From: Seriola aureovittata
Lineage: Eukaryota > Chordata > Actinopteri > Carangiformes > Carangidae
NCBI RefSeq assembly: GCF_021018895.1
Contig: NC_079373.1
Location: 26,219,876 to 26,283,875, forward strand
DNA length: 64,000 bases
Reading direction: 5' to 3'
Part shown: positions 31,513-64,000 of the stretch, piece by piece
Position numbering within the stretch: the stretch's first letter is position 1
How the letters are laid out: every line of letters begins with the position of its first letter
Notes under the pieces: model-generated
Databases searched by the model: none
What the model saw: only the letters and a program-made list of their open reading frames with translations
What the model was told of the DNA's origin: nothing
Made by a program: the position numbers and the translations under genes

Positions 31513-32930
31513 GTAGAAACATTAGATTTAATTAGAAACAAGACTAGGTAATTTCCAGTGTTTGATTTGCATTTCATTACCAATATAAAATGTCATATAT
31601 TATCTAATTTTAGCAAACACTGGTGCTCAGTCATGAGCAGTGAGACAATGGAGGATTAGTTGTTGTAGAGATACGTTTTGACGTCAATATAGAGTTTATT
31701 TTTGATATTAGGTTTTATAATAGAAACCCCTTTGTTTTCGCTCAGGAATTTAAATATATGTGTGAGAACAAACCAAGGAAATTACATGTACTACTTAACA
31801 ACAAAATAAACATGACTTGAGAAAATATAATGAAATGAACTCACTCATCACACGCAGGAACAAAGCTGAAATGACAGAGGGAAGCAGCTGAACTGAAGGA
31901 CAAACAGAGAATGAGCTCAGGACACAGAACAACGAACATTCAAGGCACCTGTGTGAGCTGCCCAGTTAGCACACCTGTCCTCCTGCTGCTCCTCGGTCCA
32001 GCAGTCATGTGACCCCACTTCCAAAAGTATATGTTATTATTTAAGTAAAAAAAATATTTAAATTCCCAAACTAACAGATTAAGTAACCTTAATCAAATTA
32101 AGAAGTTGATGAAAAGTTACGTATGAATTGCAAGACTCTATAATAATTCCAGTGTTCATTGAAAATTTAAATTAGTTTCTGAGCTGAATTGAATTTCAAT
32201 TCTTCTTTCAGTGGGACAACAACACACGCAAAGTGTTTACAGTGTTTTGGCATCATCGGCTAATGAAGAACGAGCTCACAAACATCAACATACAATTGCA
32301 TTTAGCACAAATTGGACAATGAAATTAGGCAATACCCCCTAAACTGGCATTTTTCAGTATACAATGTGAACAACTGCAGAAGAATTAAACTTCATGCACA
32401 GACCATCTTCAAATCTTAGATCAGACACATATCTGTAGTCTGATCTAGTGTAGGGATGGAGATGGAAAAGAAAGCTTTCATGTTTCCAGCTCCAGCTGCA
32501 GAACGGTTTGCAGAGGGGAAATTAACTTAAGGAACTCTGAATTCAAGGGTGTTGTGACTCATGATCCCTTTACTGTTTCTGTCCTTAGTTTATTTTAACT
32601 TTCACACACTGTCACTTGGTTTTTAGTTTTGTTTTATTTGTGTGCCAGATGTTGTCCTGTCTTAAACTTATGATGCTGCCATCCTGACCAGTGATTTACC
32701 GGGCTAAATAAAGGCTATAATACAACAAAATTAAATAAAATCAATACAGTTTTTTTCACAGGCTGAGTAATACTCCACATGAATTTTATGTGTACATGTG
32801 TTGTTGGAGTTTCCCTATAAAGAACTGGTTTGTCGGATACACAGCGCTGGGCTGCAGAGGGCAGTGTGCACCATTTTGTTTTTTTTTAGATGCATCTGTC
32901 TTGGTTACTTGAAGTTACCCAGTAACTAGG
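31513..32930. other. Intergenic between the TRIM array and ANKRD27
   Basis: The first 40 bases resemble the 3' flanks of TRIM 1 and TRIM 4. The rest is AT-rich, with no recognised gene. Sequence near 31840-32015 has balanced composition and may be an unclassified repeat. Confidence 0.4.
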
Positions 32931-32934
32931 GCCC

Positions 32935-33212
32935 AACGTGTTACTACGTGTTCGGATCACTAACAGTTTCCTTTATCGATTAGTGAGGACTGGCAAATGT
33001 GCAGGATTTGATTCAACATGCGCTCCACTTTTTAACGGCTTATTTTACGTGTTTCCTCTATCAAATCTGGCAACCCGGCGCCCAAAGGCTAAGGTACTGG
33101 CTGCAGCTGTTTTAGCCTGCTGACTCCCAGTAAACAGCTCATGACAAGCGGCTGTAGGTGTTTACACTGCCATGCTAACGCCTGGATGACCTGACGGACC
33201 CACGGATAACAG
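32935..33212 (+). promoter_or_regulatory. Probable promoter and non-coding first exon of ankrd27
   Basis: Composition changes here to balanced sequence with scattered CpGs. GCTAAC/GCTAGC-rich DNA follows, which is common just downstream of fish transcription starts. A plausible donor, GATAACAG|GTAAAAG, follows 33212. The first coding exon starts with an acceptor at 39480-39481 and has 21 bases before its ATG, so an upstream non-coding exon is required. An alternative donor, GGATGAG|GTGAGC after 37090 in a GC-rich patch (36840-37090), is the main competitor. Transcript data are needed to choose. Confidence 0.4.
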
Positions 33213-34847
33213 GTAAAAGCATTTACCTCACTAATTACCGCTCCTGTTGGCCGATTGTCACGCTAAGAGATGCTAGCATGTAAATAAGCTAACATTATTT
33301 ATCCTAATACAGATCGCCGTTGCCCGCAGAGCTAATGCTAACCGCTAATCTACGGTTTATATTCTTGTTGTTTTTAGCTAGCGGGCTAATTTTTTAAAAC
33401 TTCCATTTCTCGGTTCTGAGGCTGAATCACGTAAAAGCCCCAAAAATATCTCATACTTTAATTCACAAACGGCTAATGTTGGTAAGCAATCAGTTTAGTT
33501 CTATACAAACCAAAATTATATGTTGCCACCTGTAATGTACGCAACGGAAATCGCATTTAAAAGCTTTTTTTTTTGTTGTTGCTATAATCGATAAAGCTAA
33601 TTTTTAAACCAAGCCCCGAGGTAACGAAAACGCGACGCCAGACTCCATTCATAAAAATGACAAGTTAAATTTAATGTTGAGAAACTTTAAAGTCAACGCT
33701 GCCTTCTATAGTTGTGCCCTTGAAAACACTGTTAAAGACTTATAAACCTCCAAAACCTCAGGGTATTTTTTTAATTAAAGAAACAATGAGCATAGATTAT
33801 TGTTTCGTCTCCACTTCTGTAGGTGGAGGGAAAGAAAAGTTTCAAAACAACCGAGATTTTATTAGATTAAAACTAAAGGAGAAGGACAATTTACACCCCG
33901 AATGCATCTTTACACCCAAAATATTGTATCAATCGATCAATATCTATTTATTGTGCTTAGCAGCAGTTTTAATAAGCAAACAAACATTTAAGTGTCACAT
34001 TTTAAAACAGAGTTTGGTTTGATGTTTCTACACACCAAAGGAAGCAGCTGCCTTTGAGCCAGATATAAATAAAGCAGAAGATTCAACCTTAAAGCTTAAT
34101 GGCATTATTATATGCAGCACTTTGGATGGTCTGTATTATTATAAATAAAGTTTATTTTTAAATATATTTTAGTTACAGTGGTAAGTTATTGCACCAGAGT
34201 ATGTTCCAGATTGTTTATCAATAAAGATTTTATTTTGAAAATGCTCCCAGGAAACCTCGCCCTTAGCTGTGGCTCAGTTGACACATCCTTGTTTTGTGTT
34301 AAAGGTCAGTTGACTTTAGTTTTCTGATTGAAGTCCTGCATTGTGCTTTGTGTTAAAGGCCTTCACACCCGACTGTCTGATTCAGAGATCAGAGCCTGAT
34401 AAGGTGAAGTTATTTATAGGTCAAAGGTGGTTGTGGTCTGTACGCTGTGGCTTGCGTCATGTGTGCAGCCCTGAGGAGAAGTAGTGGTGTGATGGTCACT
34501 ATTGAGCTGTGGATCCTCTTAGTGGTGGTTTAGCGTTCAGCCTCTGAAAGATTTTTATTGATCCGTTGAAACCAGGAGGCAGGAGTGGTGTCTTCTTTCA
34601 CTTCACCCGGTCCATCTGATCTCCCCTGCCATCTGTCCTTTTTAGTATTTGAAAGAAGTGTCTGTGTCTGTCTCTCGGTTATTTTCTAATATATCTTTCT
34701 TACTTAATTAAGCAATAGACTGACACATGTCACAGCTTTAATCTCAGTTTTTTGTCTTGCCTTATATGACCTCCATCTGACCAGGTTCAGGTTACATCCC
34801 TGTTTATCCAGAGTCATATAAAATATCAAACATTTATCTGAAACTTG

Positions 34848-34990
34848 TGAGGTCACTGTGACCTTTGACCATCAAACTCTAATCAGTTCGTCCTTGAGTC
34901 CAGGTGAACATTTTTACCAAATTTGAAGAAATTCCCTCAAGGTGTTTCTGAGATATCGTGTCCATGAGACTGGGACAGACAGGGCAGACA
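34848..34990 (-). repeat. Dispersed repeat, copy 1
   Basis: It contains GAGGTCACTGTGACCTTTGA, then TCAGTTCGTCCTTGAGTCCA, and GAGATATCGTGTCCATGAGA. The same blocks occur in reverse order and orientation at about 58895-59235, so the two are copies of one family. No coding capacity is seen. Confidence 0.65.
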
Positions 34991-35724
34991 ACTCAAAAAA
35001 ACAACATGGCTGCTGCTCTGACTGGCGCCTGCGTTGAGGAATAAAAATGGCCATTTGTTATACTTTTCACAGACTGAAGCAGTGACCTGGGATAAACTCA
35101 TGTTTTCAGTCTCAGCCGGTCGAAACATTGGAAGTCTGACACTGCTTTGCTTTGATGTGAAAGGCTGGACATTTGTTTCTGTAATAAGTTAACAGCAGAA
35201 TTAAAAACATATATGTATATATATAAAGGATAAATAACTTTGTAGTGGATCTTCGGGTCCTCTTGGTTTGGAGTCAGTGTGGCGGCGTAACTCTTTTCAC
35301 TGACATTATCCTTCATCATACAAGTGGCGACGGGAAAGTGAGGTTTGAAGAGAAGATAAAAAAATAGAAGTATTTGTTGTGAGGGAATAAAAAACCTTTT
35401 ATTCATAGGGTGTTATCAGACTCAGCTTTATTGGCTTAAATGTGTTTGTTCATCCAAGGAAATTGACTCCGGTTTCCAGCGGCTCTCAGTGTATCCACAC
35501 ACTGTACCCATCACCGGACACAGTGTCCGGGGAGAGACTCAAGGACATACAGCGAAAACAAAGGACAACAAAGCCGAGCAGAGATAAATAAACATCAACA
35601 TGAGGCTGTTATATACAACAATAGACACAACATGCAATATGTGTATATGAGACAACCAGAAGGAAACAGGTGACATTTATATTAATTAGGTTGTGTAAGT
35701 TACTTTATATCCATCCATATTCAC

Positions 35725-35754
35725 ACATATATATATATATATGTGTGTGTGTGT
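35725..35754. repeat. (TA)n(TG)n microsatellite
   Basis: A short ATATAT tract runs directly into GTGTGT. Confidence 0.9.
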
Positions 35755-35945
35755 GAAGTATATTCTTATTGTTTATAGTATTTTATATTTTATCTTATTT
35801 ATTTTAGATTCTACTAGATTTCTACTCTTATTTTATTTCTTATTACTTATATACTAATATATTATTTTCCCCTTCTGCTGCTGTGTCAAATTAGAATTTC
35901 CTCCACGGGGATCAATAAAGGTTCATCTTATCTTATCTCATATAC

Positions 35946-36017
35946 ATACAGTATGTGGTTGTGTACAGTATGTGGTTGTGTACAGTATGTGGTTGTGTAC
36001 AGTATGTGGTTATGTAC
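35946..36017. repeat. 17-bp tandem repeat, about four units
   Basis: The unit ACAGTATGTGGTTGTGT is repeated about four times, the last with one change. ACAGTAT-type half-palindromes recur at each junction. No known function. Confidence 0.85.
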
Positions 36018-37874
36018 AGTGTAAACAGCCTCCTTTGTTGCACTGATATGCTGCCGTGAACAAAACTGGGCTGTGACTGATAATTATTGTCATTGTTAAT
36101 TATCGAGTCTCGTGCGAGAACGTTTGCTCTTAAGTGATTTAAGGGAAGTTTTCTCATATTTATAATTTTCAGTAAACCTTTTAAACCTCAGGTAAAACAC
36201 AGATGGTCTGCCTTTCTCCGCACACACAAACACAGCTTTGACCTCAGAATTATAACGAGTTAAGTTGATTGAATTTGGAGTTTGTGCATCATGACTGTCA
36301 GTTTGTTTATCTGGAGCGTTTCAGCGTGACAGCTTTCACTAAACTGTGTCAGTGTGACGGACGCCTCGGGCTCTTCATGCAGGTTTCTGCTCAGATGAAC
36401 GTCAGTGCAGTATCTCACTTCGTTTCTCCGTTTTCTCTCCTTCAACTCAATTTAATATATTTATATTGTTGGATTTTATGTTTCAGTTGTGTGTTTTTTT
36501 AAATATATACTGTAATTATATGATTATGTTTTGTTATGCTAATAAAACAGCACCCCCAGTGGTTGTGTGGTGTAAAGGGAACGGGGATCGCTACATTTCT
36601 TATAATATTGAATATTGGCTGAAAGTCACAGTTCAGCTCTGTGACGACCTGGTGACAATATTTTGTCATTTTTTGTGTCACCTGTGTAAATGTCACATTT
36701 ACAGCTCCGTTGAACTTTAATCTCATTACTGCTGGTTGTTTTCTGTTGCTGCTGCAGTAATTCTCCTGCCGTTCACACACATTATAAACCCCGAGGCTCA
36801 GACATCAGCTGAATAACTGAGATTTGAGTGTGTAGTGTAACGTGTGTGTCGGGCCTGAGGGGATGGACATTCCTCTGCGCCATTGATTACGCCGGTAGCT
36901 TCGAGCCTGGGAGGTCACGAGGACCTCGAGGGTCACGTGACTCATTCCTCGGTTTCATCCCAGCTGAGCCGCCTGACATGGGGCCGCCCGGGTGGGTGGG
37001 GAGTCTGTCTCTGCTCTGCTCAACTGGTTCCCAGTTTGTCTGCGCTGCAGCTGAGGGAGGATGAAGCTGACCTCTGAGCGGAGGGATGAGGTGAGCAGAG
37101 TGTTGCGGACGGTCAGTGTGGTTTATGATTTCTCTGGTGAGGAGCAGACGGCTGAACTGATCGATCGATAGGAGAAAGTTCAGTGGCTGTTGAAGCTGTT
37201 TGATCACTGGGAGAATGACAGGTCGGATATTTTTTAGATCAACGAAGCCCCAAAACAAATGTACGAAACTTACATCTATTCCAGAAGCTGTAAATGCAAA
37301 AGCGATTATTTTTATGTTACTGATAGATATACTTGTTTATGTAGGACTTTTATTTTGTGGTTTTGTTTACAGACTGATTATCTTTACTGCTCCCTGATGG
37401 ATGAATTATGTATTTTGTTAAATACATTTGGTGCATCAGAGTATTCAATATATTTTGTCAAATCTTCCCTGTGGCGCCACCATGAGGTCGACATTATTTA
37501 TCTGGTACTTTAGCTAAAAAACCAAAACCTGCAAAACTCTTAGGGCTACTTAGCAAGTGTTAGCATGCTAACACGCTAAGATGTTGAACATTATTAGGAG
37601 TGAAACGAATGATCGATTACAGACTCAGAGCTGCTGGCGTGACTGTGAACTCTCTGTAAATCAGATTGTGAAGGTTTTATATCATTATCTATGAAATCAG
37701 ATCTGAGCAGCCTCTAGATTATTGCAGATAGCAGATGATGTAATGTATAACGTTCATGTTGTGTTTCTATTTTTATATTTAACAGCTCATTCATAAAGAC
37801 AATAATGATCATATTGAGTGTCTAATGTTTAGTCTCCCCCATTTACAAACATGAAGGGGGAATATTAGAAACAC

Positions 37875-37947
<73 letters not shown>
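37875..37947. repeat. (GATA)n microsatellite
   Basis: About 18 uninterrupted GATA units. Confidence 0.95.
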
Positions 37948-39502
37948 TGTCATTTATGTATTTACTGTAATATAGTTCTGTACAACACAGCACTGTACTG
38001 GATTGCATTAGTGTATTTATCTAAGTGACTGTGAAGTGCATAATGAATTACTGTGTGTGTGTGTGTGTGTGGCCTCGGCCTGAGGCCAGAGACATCTGAC
38101 AGATCACACGTTTCATTTCTTGACTCACAAGAGAAATCGCACTATGATTTACATCCGGAGCTTCTTTCCAACCACAGCTAACAGTTATTTCCATATTGAT
38201 TAACCTGCACGGTATTTTCAGGATTAATTGTTTGGTCTTTGAAATGTCCGAAATGGCACAAATGACATCTTCACATCAACAGCCTGGAGATGACTCGAAT
38301 GATTCATCTATCCTCAAAATAGCTGCTGATTAATTTCATTTTCTGTTGATTGACCCGTCAGTTAGCTGGCAAATTGTTTCCGACTGTTCTGGAGGCCAGA
38401 CGGTCTGTTAATGAAAACTTTGGGGTAAAGTTTTGACCTCATGAAGAGCAAACTGGGATTGAAATATTGTCTGTAGACGACAGTACTGACACGCATTCCT
38501 GCCAATGGTCTCACACTATTCGACTGATCGATACAGCGCAGGCTGCACGCGATCAAACATGGATTGTGAACAACACAGGTCCCAAATATCTTTGCAGATG
38601 TTTTATGAGGAAGGAAACGGATTCAACGTGTTTGTTAGACCTCAAGGATTCACACAAATGATGTTCATCAACATGATTATTTGGTGAGAAGACGGCGACT
38701 CCACAGGGTTACATGCAGGAGAGTCGGCCGTGACGGGAGCTGCAGCTTTGAAAGAATCAGAAAATCCCGGAAAAAAATAAAATTCGTCAAAACAATTATT
38801 CAAATCAGCCTGAAAGGGACTTTTTGTTCTGGTGGCCTCCGTCTCGTCTCCGCTGCCGATTCCAACAGAGCGGTTAATTAAGATTATTCTGTTTTTTCTT
38901 TCAGAGATAAATTTAGAGACATGTTCGAATCACAAGATCGCTTCTGGAGCTTTGTTTTTTCTCTTCTCAAACATCAGTGATCAGCTATAACTCAGTTCTT
39001 GACAAATGTCCAGGATTTCCACATGCTAGTCACTGTCATCATTTATCCATTACCATCTATGTAATAGGTATTTATAGTTTAAGGCAAAACATTTTCTTTC
39101 TTTCTTATGACTCAAACTTTTTTTCCAAGAACAAAAATTTGCTAAACTTTACCCAGCAGCCAGGTCTGATCCCAAATGATCAAATATGACGACTGTTTTC
39201 TCGATAATGCCTCTGTATCAACATTTTAAAATTCAAATCTTTGGTTTTGTTTTATCAGGATAATTTCCTGTTCGTACTTTGGCTTCAAAAGTTTCACCGA
39301 AATGTGCGAAGGAGAATCTTTATTTGTTCCGTAGCACATCTGTAGAGGTGGTCGAGTAGTTTAGAACTTTTTTGATCGAGGTCTGTTTAATAAGTATTTT
39401 CAGTGTACAACAGAACACTGTATCCGATCTGATACCAAGTGTCAGGACCTGTCTAATCATGATCCTCTCCTCCTCCTCCAGGATCCAGACTTCCAGCTCC
39501 TT

Positions 39503-58497
<18,995 letters not shown>

Positions 58498-58894
58498 GTC
58501 AGTGAACAGGAAGAAGAAGACGAAACTTAATGTTTCTCAAGAGGAAGAAAAAGCACATGACTCAGACTTTAGAAAAACACTGAAGTCCAACTGATTCATC
58601 GAGCTGCTGGACGGAGATAAAAACCCTCCACGGTTTTAATTAGACGCACGTCAGAGTCGGTTCACTCGTGTCACAGCAACATGTTTCCTCTTCCACCTCG
58701 TCGGCGCAGGCGGGTTTTATTCGTCCTGGTTCTGAGAGAAAAAGATCCAACACTAACTTTTCTCTTCTTTAGATTCATTCAGACCAAAAACAGCTCCATG
58801 AAAGCAACACAAGGCGCTGTGTTGTTGTTGTTGTCGTCGTCGTCGCCGCCGTTGTTCCGTGTCCTTCAGAGGACGCCGTCTATGAAGACGTGGC

Positions 58895-59280
58895 AATCGT
58901 CCGTCCGTCCGTACGGACATACGGATGGACGGACCGACGTCCCATTCTCGTGGACACGATATCTTAGTAACGCCGTGACAGAACTTCTTCAAACTTGGCA
59001 CAAACATTCACTTGGACTCAAGGATGAACTGATTATATTTTAGTCGTCAAAGGTTAAAGGTCAAGGTCACAGTGACTTATGATTTTGGTCATGTGAACGC
59101 GATATCTCGGGAACTCGTCAAGTGAATTTCTTCCAATTTCAAAATCTAATCAGTTCATCATCGAGTCCTAGTGAACCTTTGTATGTTCTAATTAGATTTA
59201 CAAAGGTCATTACTCAAGACTTCACAGCGAATATTTAAATGACTCGGGATAAACAGGGATGTGACCTGGACCTAGTCTGA
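58895..59280 (+). repeat. Dispersed repeat, copy 2, with a near-palindrome
   Basis: It shares blocks with the inverse copy at 34848 (ACGATATCTT, ACTTGGACTCAAGGATGAAC, GGTCAAGGTCACAGTGAC). Its left end, about 58898-58940, is a near-palindrome made of GTCC/GGAC units around GTACGGAC. It lies within the probable 3' UTR and could form a stem in RNA. Confidence 0.65.
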
Positions 59281-60405
59281 ACGGCGGAGGGATACGACCA
59301 CGAGGAGACGATTCTCGCCCGTTGTTTTAACAGTCGCACCGTCAGCTGTTGAACGGAGCTGAAACCCAATACTTCCATTAAACAGTGCGACCCTCAGGCT
59401 CTCTGTCGCGGTGGTTTGCTTTCATAACTGGCGTTATCCAGCAACCAGCACAAAGTAAAGTCCATCCACCGGCACTGAGGTGACGGAGACTCCAACCACA
59501 TCCACCGTCTCTGCGTGGAAGAGGAACGTCCTCAGATATGTTTGTAACTTGGGTGAATTGACTCTTTAAAGTCACACTGTGTTTTGCACATCTCTAACAG
59601 CCCCCACAAATCAGTCCAGAGTTCAGAGGGAAATCTTCAGATGTAATTTTCTCCCATTTTCTCATTTTGTTTACTTCCTGTAAAAAAAAAAACAACACGT
59701 TGTTTCTTTTAGTACAAGACAAATGTAAAAACACTTGAGACACAGAGAGAAAACTGTGTCCAGATCATCTGAAAACAAACAGGCCGGAAATCTTCCAAAG
59801 GAATCGGGTTTAACGATCGTTTCCTCAGCGTACTGATTTTACATTCTGCTGAGTTTCATTGTGACTTTGGCAGCTCACATGTCGGTGGTGACGTTCACAG
59901 ACGTCAGGATTTCTCAGCAGCTCCTCCTCTTCCTCCCCCCCCCCCCCCCCCCCCCCCTGAGTTTGAAGCACTTTCTTCTTCTAGCCCTCACAAAAAGAAA
60001 AAGGGATGCGAACCGACCTGATTTTAGTTACATGCCGTTCGAATGTTTTACTTTACGCCACTAGACTGTAGCTCGGCTGCGAGCACCAGACTTCATTTGA
60101 AGAACACGTTTTGTTTAGTTTTGACTTGGAAACTCGACGTTAGCTTGATTTCACAGTTTAAAGTGGATTTACAGTTTGACTGGTTTGCCGTTTAACAACA
60201 TTTTACTCCTCTTACTGTTTTAATAGGATGATTTTATTTTATTTATGACCCTTGTTGATGGTTGAGTGTTGTGTGTTCAGAGAGATTCAGCTTCTCCCGA
60301 ACGTTAGAATGTGTTTTCTTCAGACATGGTTCAAGTTAAAGGAACAAACAGCTGGTTCTGCATGTTTTTTATTCATTTATTCAAAATTATTTTACATTAC
60401 TACTG

Positions 60406-60486
60406 ACTTTCACAGTATTAATATAGAACCTAGACCTGGTTTGTAACACATGGACATCTACCTTTAGACTATATGAACCTTTAAAA
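60406..60486 (-). repeat. Diverged fragment of the TTAA element
   Basis: ACTTTCACAGTATTAATATA and the next 60 bases match the 5' end of the element (seen on the minus strand) with many changes. It is an older insertion than copies B-D. Confidence 0.6.
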
Positions 60487-61159
60487 GGGTCTGATTTAAG
60501 GTTTTATGCCTTTAAATGAGATTTAAAAAAATGAACGTGATAATTTAATATCATAATTTTTACCAGTTTGTTGTGGAAATGTGCCGTGACAGTAACGTCA
60601 TGATAATGCTGCACAAACTCGATTAACCTCAACAAACTGTTATTAAACAGTTAACATACTATAACACCAGTCACGGATGTAGGTACATTCATCTATAAAC
60701 ACATATATCTGAAAACAGATGTTAATGAGTGAAATAAAACATGTAAAAGCAGCAGATTGATCCTTTAACATCAGTAGATCTATAACTTTATTAAGACGAG
60801 TATAATGCACCATAATGAAGTGAGAATGCAGTACTGTATAACCGTCACCATCAGTGTTACTGTTCACGTTAATGTCTGCTGCGTCTTTGTGGCTCATTCA
60901 AGAAAACGATGTCAAACCCGCTCAGAAGTCAAGTCTTAATTATTTTTGTACCTGTTTTTATTTCCTGTTTGGATGTTTAAAAGATGATGTGAATGTGCCT
61001 TATTTAATTCACACCCAAATAACCCACAATAAACCTGTGATTTTAATTATGATTTAGGCTAATTATCTTTTTTTTATCAGTGGCGTTTAAAAAAGAAAAT
61101 TACATTGATTTGATCAGACGATATTCCTCTGGTAACAAGTTAAATCACTGATAGTGACT

Positions 61160-61365
61160 TCTGAAAGTCTGCATGTGAGGCGTTCAGGGGACACCTGTAA
61201 GCTGTAGCGTCTATAGATAATATGTGAGGTGTTTAAGGGACATTAAAATTGTAGTGTCTTCCATTAGTCTGCATGTGAGGCGTTTAGGAGACATCTGTAA
61301 ATTATAGTATCTACCGATAGTCTTTCTGTGAGGCGTTTAGGGGACATATATACCACAGAATCTGT
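61160..61365 (+). repeat. Tandem minisatellite of about 55-65-bp units
   Basis: Three to four diverged units with GTGAGGCGTTTAGGGGACAT as a recurring core, then TGTAAAT/GC-TATAGTATCTA. It lies between ankrd27 and tmed6. Confidence 0.75.
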
Positions 61366-61657
61366 GTTCCTGCTGTTTAATCTTGCAGTAAATGTTACAA
61401 AATACTACACAAGACTAGTGCCACATAAGGAGCACAGGAAAATATCACATTAAAGATCCACAGACACAAAAAGTACCACAGTAATGTCTGTCTTCAGTCC
61501 CTCTGAGGCGTGGACAGGTATTCCTCTCTATCAGCGCTGACTCCACCTGTGAAGGCAGCACAGTTTTCCCACTGCCAGCTCCCAGTTAATCATTTCTGAT
61601 CTCTCCACACACACTCACACACACACACACTCCTCACACCTTTCATTCTCATCAGAC

Positions 61658-64000
<2,343 letters not shown>

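Larger units (their letters stand above)
33213..39481. other. Probable first intron of ankrd27
   Basis: No coding exon was found. The stretch contains microsatellites and part of a dispersed repeat (listed separately) and a GC-rich patch at 36840-37090. Confidence 0.4.
58498..61050 (+). other. Probable ankrd27 3' UTR
   Basis: Nothing coding follows the TGA at 58497. The best polyadenylation signal I see is AATAAA at 61028-61033, which would make a 3' UTR of about 2.5 kb; nearer signals cannot be excluded. The stretch includes the dispersed repeat at 58895, a poly-C run at about 59937-59957 and a fragment of the TTAA element. Confidence 0.45.

Noticed and set aside
32850..32873. CTCF-like site near the ankrd27 promoter
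   Set aside because: Two or more mismatches in the core (GCTGCAGAGGGCA), so not listed with the TRIM-flank motifs.
36828..37064. GC-rich frame MCSVTCVSGLRGWTFLC..
   Set aside because: No recognisable protein; may be part of an alternative non-coding first exon, but not supportable as a coding gene.
37875..37947. Regular repeats considered as a possible CRISPR-like array
   Set aside because: It is an uninterrupted GATA microsatellite without spacers, in a vertebrate genome.

Overview
The window looks like nuclear DNA from a ray-finned (teleost, probably percomorph) fish. The reasons are spliced genes with GT..AG introns, an expanded intronless-coding TRIM family of the bloodthirsty-related (btr) type, tRNA-derived SINEs and Tc1 relics typical of fish, many (CA)n/(GATA)n microsatellites, and clear fish-like orthologues of ANKRD27 and TMED6. 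No bacterial features, CRISPR arrays or RNA genes were seen. All supported genes lie on the + strand.

Region 1 (1 to about 7,200) has no recognisable gene. It holds dispersed repeats (one copy of a 0.5-kb TTAA-flanked element, a hAT-like fragment, another MITE-like fragment) and otherwise unassigned non-coding sequence. Region 2 (about 7,200-31,600) is a tandem array of btr/TRIM39-like E3 ligase genes. It contains an eroded fragment (7722-7870), four intact genes with coding exons at 10166-11758, 14820-16418, 18731-20344 and 23289-24905, and a fifth copy (29923-31512) broken by two in-frame stops. Each unit has a non-coding first exon, a 0.7-2.7 kb intron and one coding exon encoding RING, B-boxes, coiled coil and PRY/SPRY. 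Three of the five promoters carry a textbook interferon-stimulated response element, and most units carry the same CTCF-like 13-mer upstream. The fifth unit contains a 1.9-kb inverted duplication whose arms (25076-26956 and 27331-29238) enclose its promoter and first exon.

Region 3 (about 31,600-39,480) is the 5' side of ANKRD27, with a probable promoter and first exon near 33,000-33,212 and several microsatellites. Region 4 (39,503-58,497) holds 27 coding exons of ANKRD27 (VARP), whose reading phases join without a break to give about 1,158 residues: N-terminal domain, VPS9 Rab21-GEF domain, two ankyrin blocks, two CHPLC zinc motifs and a divergent Ser-rich tail. Its introns carry (TG)n tracts directly before acceptors, (CA)n tracts directly after donors, and an oppositely oriented pair of the 0.5-kb element. 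Region 5 (61,658 to the window edge) holds the first three exons of TMED6, which runs out of the window.

The TRIM array is the accessory, fast-evolving part: an antiviral-type gene cluster with near-identical N-terminal halves, divergent SPRY domains, two RING subtypes and copies in different states of decay. ANKRD27 (endosomal sorting) and TMED6 (p24 cargo receptor) are conserved housekeeping-type genes with no evident functional link to the TRIM cluster.
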